Assembly: GCF_008124885.1 (NCBI RefSeq)
Contig: NZ_VNHX01000012.1
Location: 1-64,000, forward strand
From: Sphingobacterium allocomposti
GTDB taxonomy: Bacteria; Bacteroidota; Bacteroidia; Sphingobacteriales; Sphingobacteriaceae
DNA: 64,000 nucleotides
Direction: 5' to 3'
The notes under the pieces are model-generated. The model saw only the letters and a list, made by a program, of their open reading frames with translations, was not told where the DNA came from and did no database searches. Both the position numbers and the translations under genes were made by a program. Positions 63,332 to 64,000 of this stretch are shown here, piece after piece. The stretch's first letter is position 1, and each line of letters begins with the position of its first letter.

Positions 63332-64000
63332 TCAACTTGTCAACGCCACATATACAGATTAAAGATCTCAATGTTACCATAGAAGGAAAACGTATCCTCA
63401 AGGACATCAATCTTTCTATACCGAACAATTCGATAACATCCATCATCGGCCCTTCGGGCTGCGGGAAGACCACACTTTTAAAAACGTTGAACCGTTTAGT
63501 AGACGATACCAAGGGCGTCGAGATTACGGGATCCGTATTGGTTAATGGCGAAGATATATACGCGAAGGATGCAGAAGTAACCCATATCCGAAAAAAAATG
63601 GGATTGCTTTCCCAGAAGCCTTTTCCCCTGCCCATGTCTATATTCGATAATATTGCGTACGGGCCACGTATCCATGGGGAACGCAACAAGGAGGTACTTA
63701 AACAGATCGTAGAAAGGCAGCTGCGGAACGTGGGACTGTGGGAAGAAGTGAAAGACCGGCTGGAAAGCTCAGCGAGCCGTCTATCCATCGGCCAGCAACA
63801 GCGGCTGTGCCTAGCCCGCGGCCTGGCGGTACAACCAGAAATCATACTTGGTGATGAATCGACATCGGCTTTAGATCCGATTTCTACCCAAACCATTGAA
63901 AATCTACTGGTCGAACTGAAAAAAGACTATACCATCGTGCTTGTTACACATATTCTACGGCAGGCCAGACGTGTGTCAGACCATATCATCTTCGTCTATG
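63286..64000 (+). CDS. pstB: Phosphate-type ABC transporter ATPase PstB (cut by the window end)
   Basis: At least 238 residues, incomplete at the right edge. ATG at 63286 lies inside pstA; TTG codons at 63328 and 63337 are alternatives. Walker A GPSGCGKTTL, Q-loop LLSQKPFPLPMSIFDNI, H-loop VTHILRQARRVSD. The ABC signature reads LSIGQQQR (usually LSGGQQQR) and Walker B runs on into DESTSALDP (usually DEPTSALDP), so both catalytic signatures are slightly unusual. It powers the PstSCA-like complex. Confidence 0.88.
   Translation, partial: MHASTSIQTAETQDLINLSTPHIQIKDLNVTIEGKRILKDINLSIPNNSITSIIGPSGCGKTTLLKTLNRLVDDTKGVEITGSVLVNGEDIYAKDAEVTHIRKKMGLLSQKPFPLPMSIFDNIAYGPRIHGERNKEVLKQIVERQLRNVGLWEEVKDRLESSASRLSIGQQQRLCLARGLAVQPEIILGDESTSALDPISTQTIENLLVELKKDYTIVLVTHILRQARRVSDHIIFVY

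Overview
The window looks like a chromosomal segment from a Bacteroidota bacterium, most likely family Sphingobacteriaceae (Pedobacter/Parapedobacter-like). The family-level call is inference. It rests on a SusC/SusD pair, an ECF sigma factor with a membrane-anchored partner ending in an outer-membrane barrel, Bacteroidota-type -7 boxes (TAnnTTTG), a DUF3822-rsmD-coaD block, a short biosynthetic-type arginine decarboxylase and a HEPN-tailed siroheme reductase. Base composition is moderate and even. No transposase, integrase, prophage or CRISPR array was found. The left edge is non-coding and the right edge cuts a pstB-like gene.

Layout: (1) 0-12.5 kb holds an aspartyl protease with PDZ domain, clpB, tRNA-Thr(TGT), a repeat-rich gap with an overlooked 37-codon gene, a universal stress protein pair, an ECF sigma/anti-sigma-like pair, HAD phosphatase, proline dehydrogenase, an S4 protein, aroB and a ThuA-like protein. 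(2) 12.6-18 kb is a SusC/SusD nutrient-uptake pair behind a leader made of three ~83-bp repeats. (3) 18-28.5 kb holds a PBP4-type carboxypeptidase, UMF1-type transporter, cysteine-rich CCG protein, a TIM-barrel isomerase, three consecutive peptide (POT) transporters and a polyprenol-phosphate glycosyltransferase. (4) 28.4-39.8 kb is information processing and cell biology: ruvB, a RecD-like helicase, rsmD, coaD, a DbpA-like helicase, an outer-membrane barrel, dnaJ-grpE, ftsE and a LuxC-type acyl-CoA reductase. (5) 39.9-54 kb holds ferredoxin, a dicarboxylate/glutamate symporter, speA opposite argS, an oxidoreductase and a flavoprotein, rnpB, an NtrC-type regulator, an ATP-cone/nuclease fusion, a sirtuin and gdhA. 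(6) 54-64 kb is a six-gene assimilatory sulfate reduction operon on the minus strand, with a Pst-like ABC transporter reading away from it.

Genes that work together: cysD and cysN make APS; the cysH product carries the cysteines of an iron-sulfur APS reductase, so no APS kinase is needed; the siroheme reductase makes sulfide; cobA and the CysG N-terminal-type gene make its siroheme. The neighbouring PstSCAB-like transporter may feed an oxyanion to this pathway, but its substrate cannot be read from sequence. dnaJ/grpE and clpB are protein-quality-control genes. Sigma factor plus anti-sigma-like barrel protein, and SusC plus SusD, are functional pairs.

The most interesting unexplained items are the 37-codon gene with its own terminator and an upstream 10-bp repeat array, the triple leader repeat before susC with a conserved GTAAA-N5-TTTAC dyad in every unit, the ATP-cone nuclease, the HEPN-tailed sulfite reductase, the PstS-like protein with an altered anion site, and several genes whose -7 box lies 3-4 nt from the start codon, as expected for leaderless mRNAs. 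No complete new multi-gene system was evident.
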